DNA from: JBNKWA01 sp050299555
GTDB taxonomy: Bacteria > Pseudomonadota > Alphaproteobacteria > Rhodobacterales > Rhodobacteraceae
Length of the DNA: 7,004 nucleotides
Direction: 5' to 3'
Assembly: GCA_050299555.1 (NCBI GenBank)
Contig: JBNKWA010000001.1
Span: forward strand, 1-7,004
Under the pieces are notes generated by a model. The model ran no database searches. It was not told the DNA's origin and saw nothing but the letters and a program-made list of their open reading frames with translations. Of this stretch, positions 5,089 through 7,004 are shown in pieces. The number at the start of each line of letters is the position of its first letter. The stretch's first letter is position 1. The translations under genes were made by a program, and so were the position numbers.

Positions 5089-5108
5089 CGCCAGGAAAGC
5101 AGACGACG

Positions 5109-7004
<1,896 letters not shown>

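Overview
The window reads as GC-rich alphaproteobacterial chromosome, most likely from Rhodobacterales. Three things point there: the sequences of the S12, S7 and EF-G proteins, a secreted protein with a VPLPA-CTERM sorting tail (a signal found mainly in that group), and strong G/C bias at third codon positions. The assignment comes from recognising families by eye, not from a search.

The right 3 kb (about 4004-7004) is the ordinary 'str' operon: rpsL (S12), rpsG (S7) and fusA (EF-G, cut by the window edge). It follows a good sigma-70-type promoter (TTGACA, 17 bp, TATCAA) and a leader of roughly 200 nt with several possible hairpins. The genes are only 11 and 20 nt apart. That leaves little room for the long S12-S7 intercistronic S7-binding site known from E. 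coli.

The left 4 kb looks accessory. From left to right it holds: an unidentified leftward gene cut by the window start; a gene-free, hairpin-rich stretch (about 230-683) with one orphan terminator-like hairpin; a leftward glycosyltransferase gene; a rightward GFA-type zinc protein; a leftward VPLPA-CTERM secreted protein; and, 18 bp upstream of that, a leftward mini-ORF that looks like a shrunken or decayed relative of the same class.

The most unusual structure is around the glycosyltransferase gene. It sits between two long composite repeats in inverted orientation (684-874 and 2011-2245). The 72-bp ends nearest the gene match at 69 positions without gaps. Further out, both arms repeat the same order of parts: a TTAACACTTTT block, an A/T-rich stretch, and palindromes of the form GTCCCC-NN-GGGGAC, each preceded by TTGA at 5-6 bp. 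This could be a single-gene cassette with complex ends, a paired operator array, or two members of a dispersed intergenic repeat family. The window alone cannot decide. I saw no transposase, integrase, CRISPR array, tRNA or rRNA.
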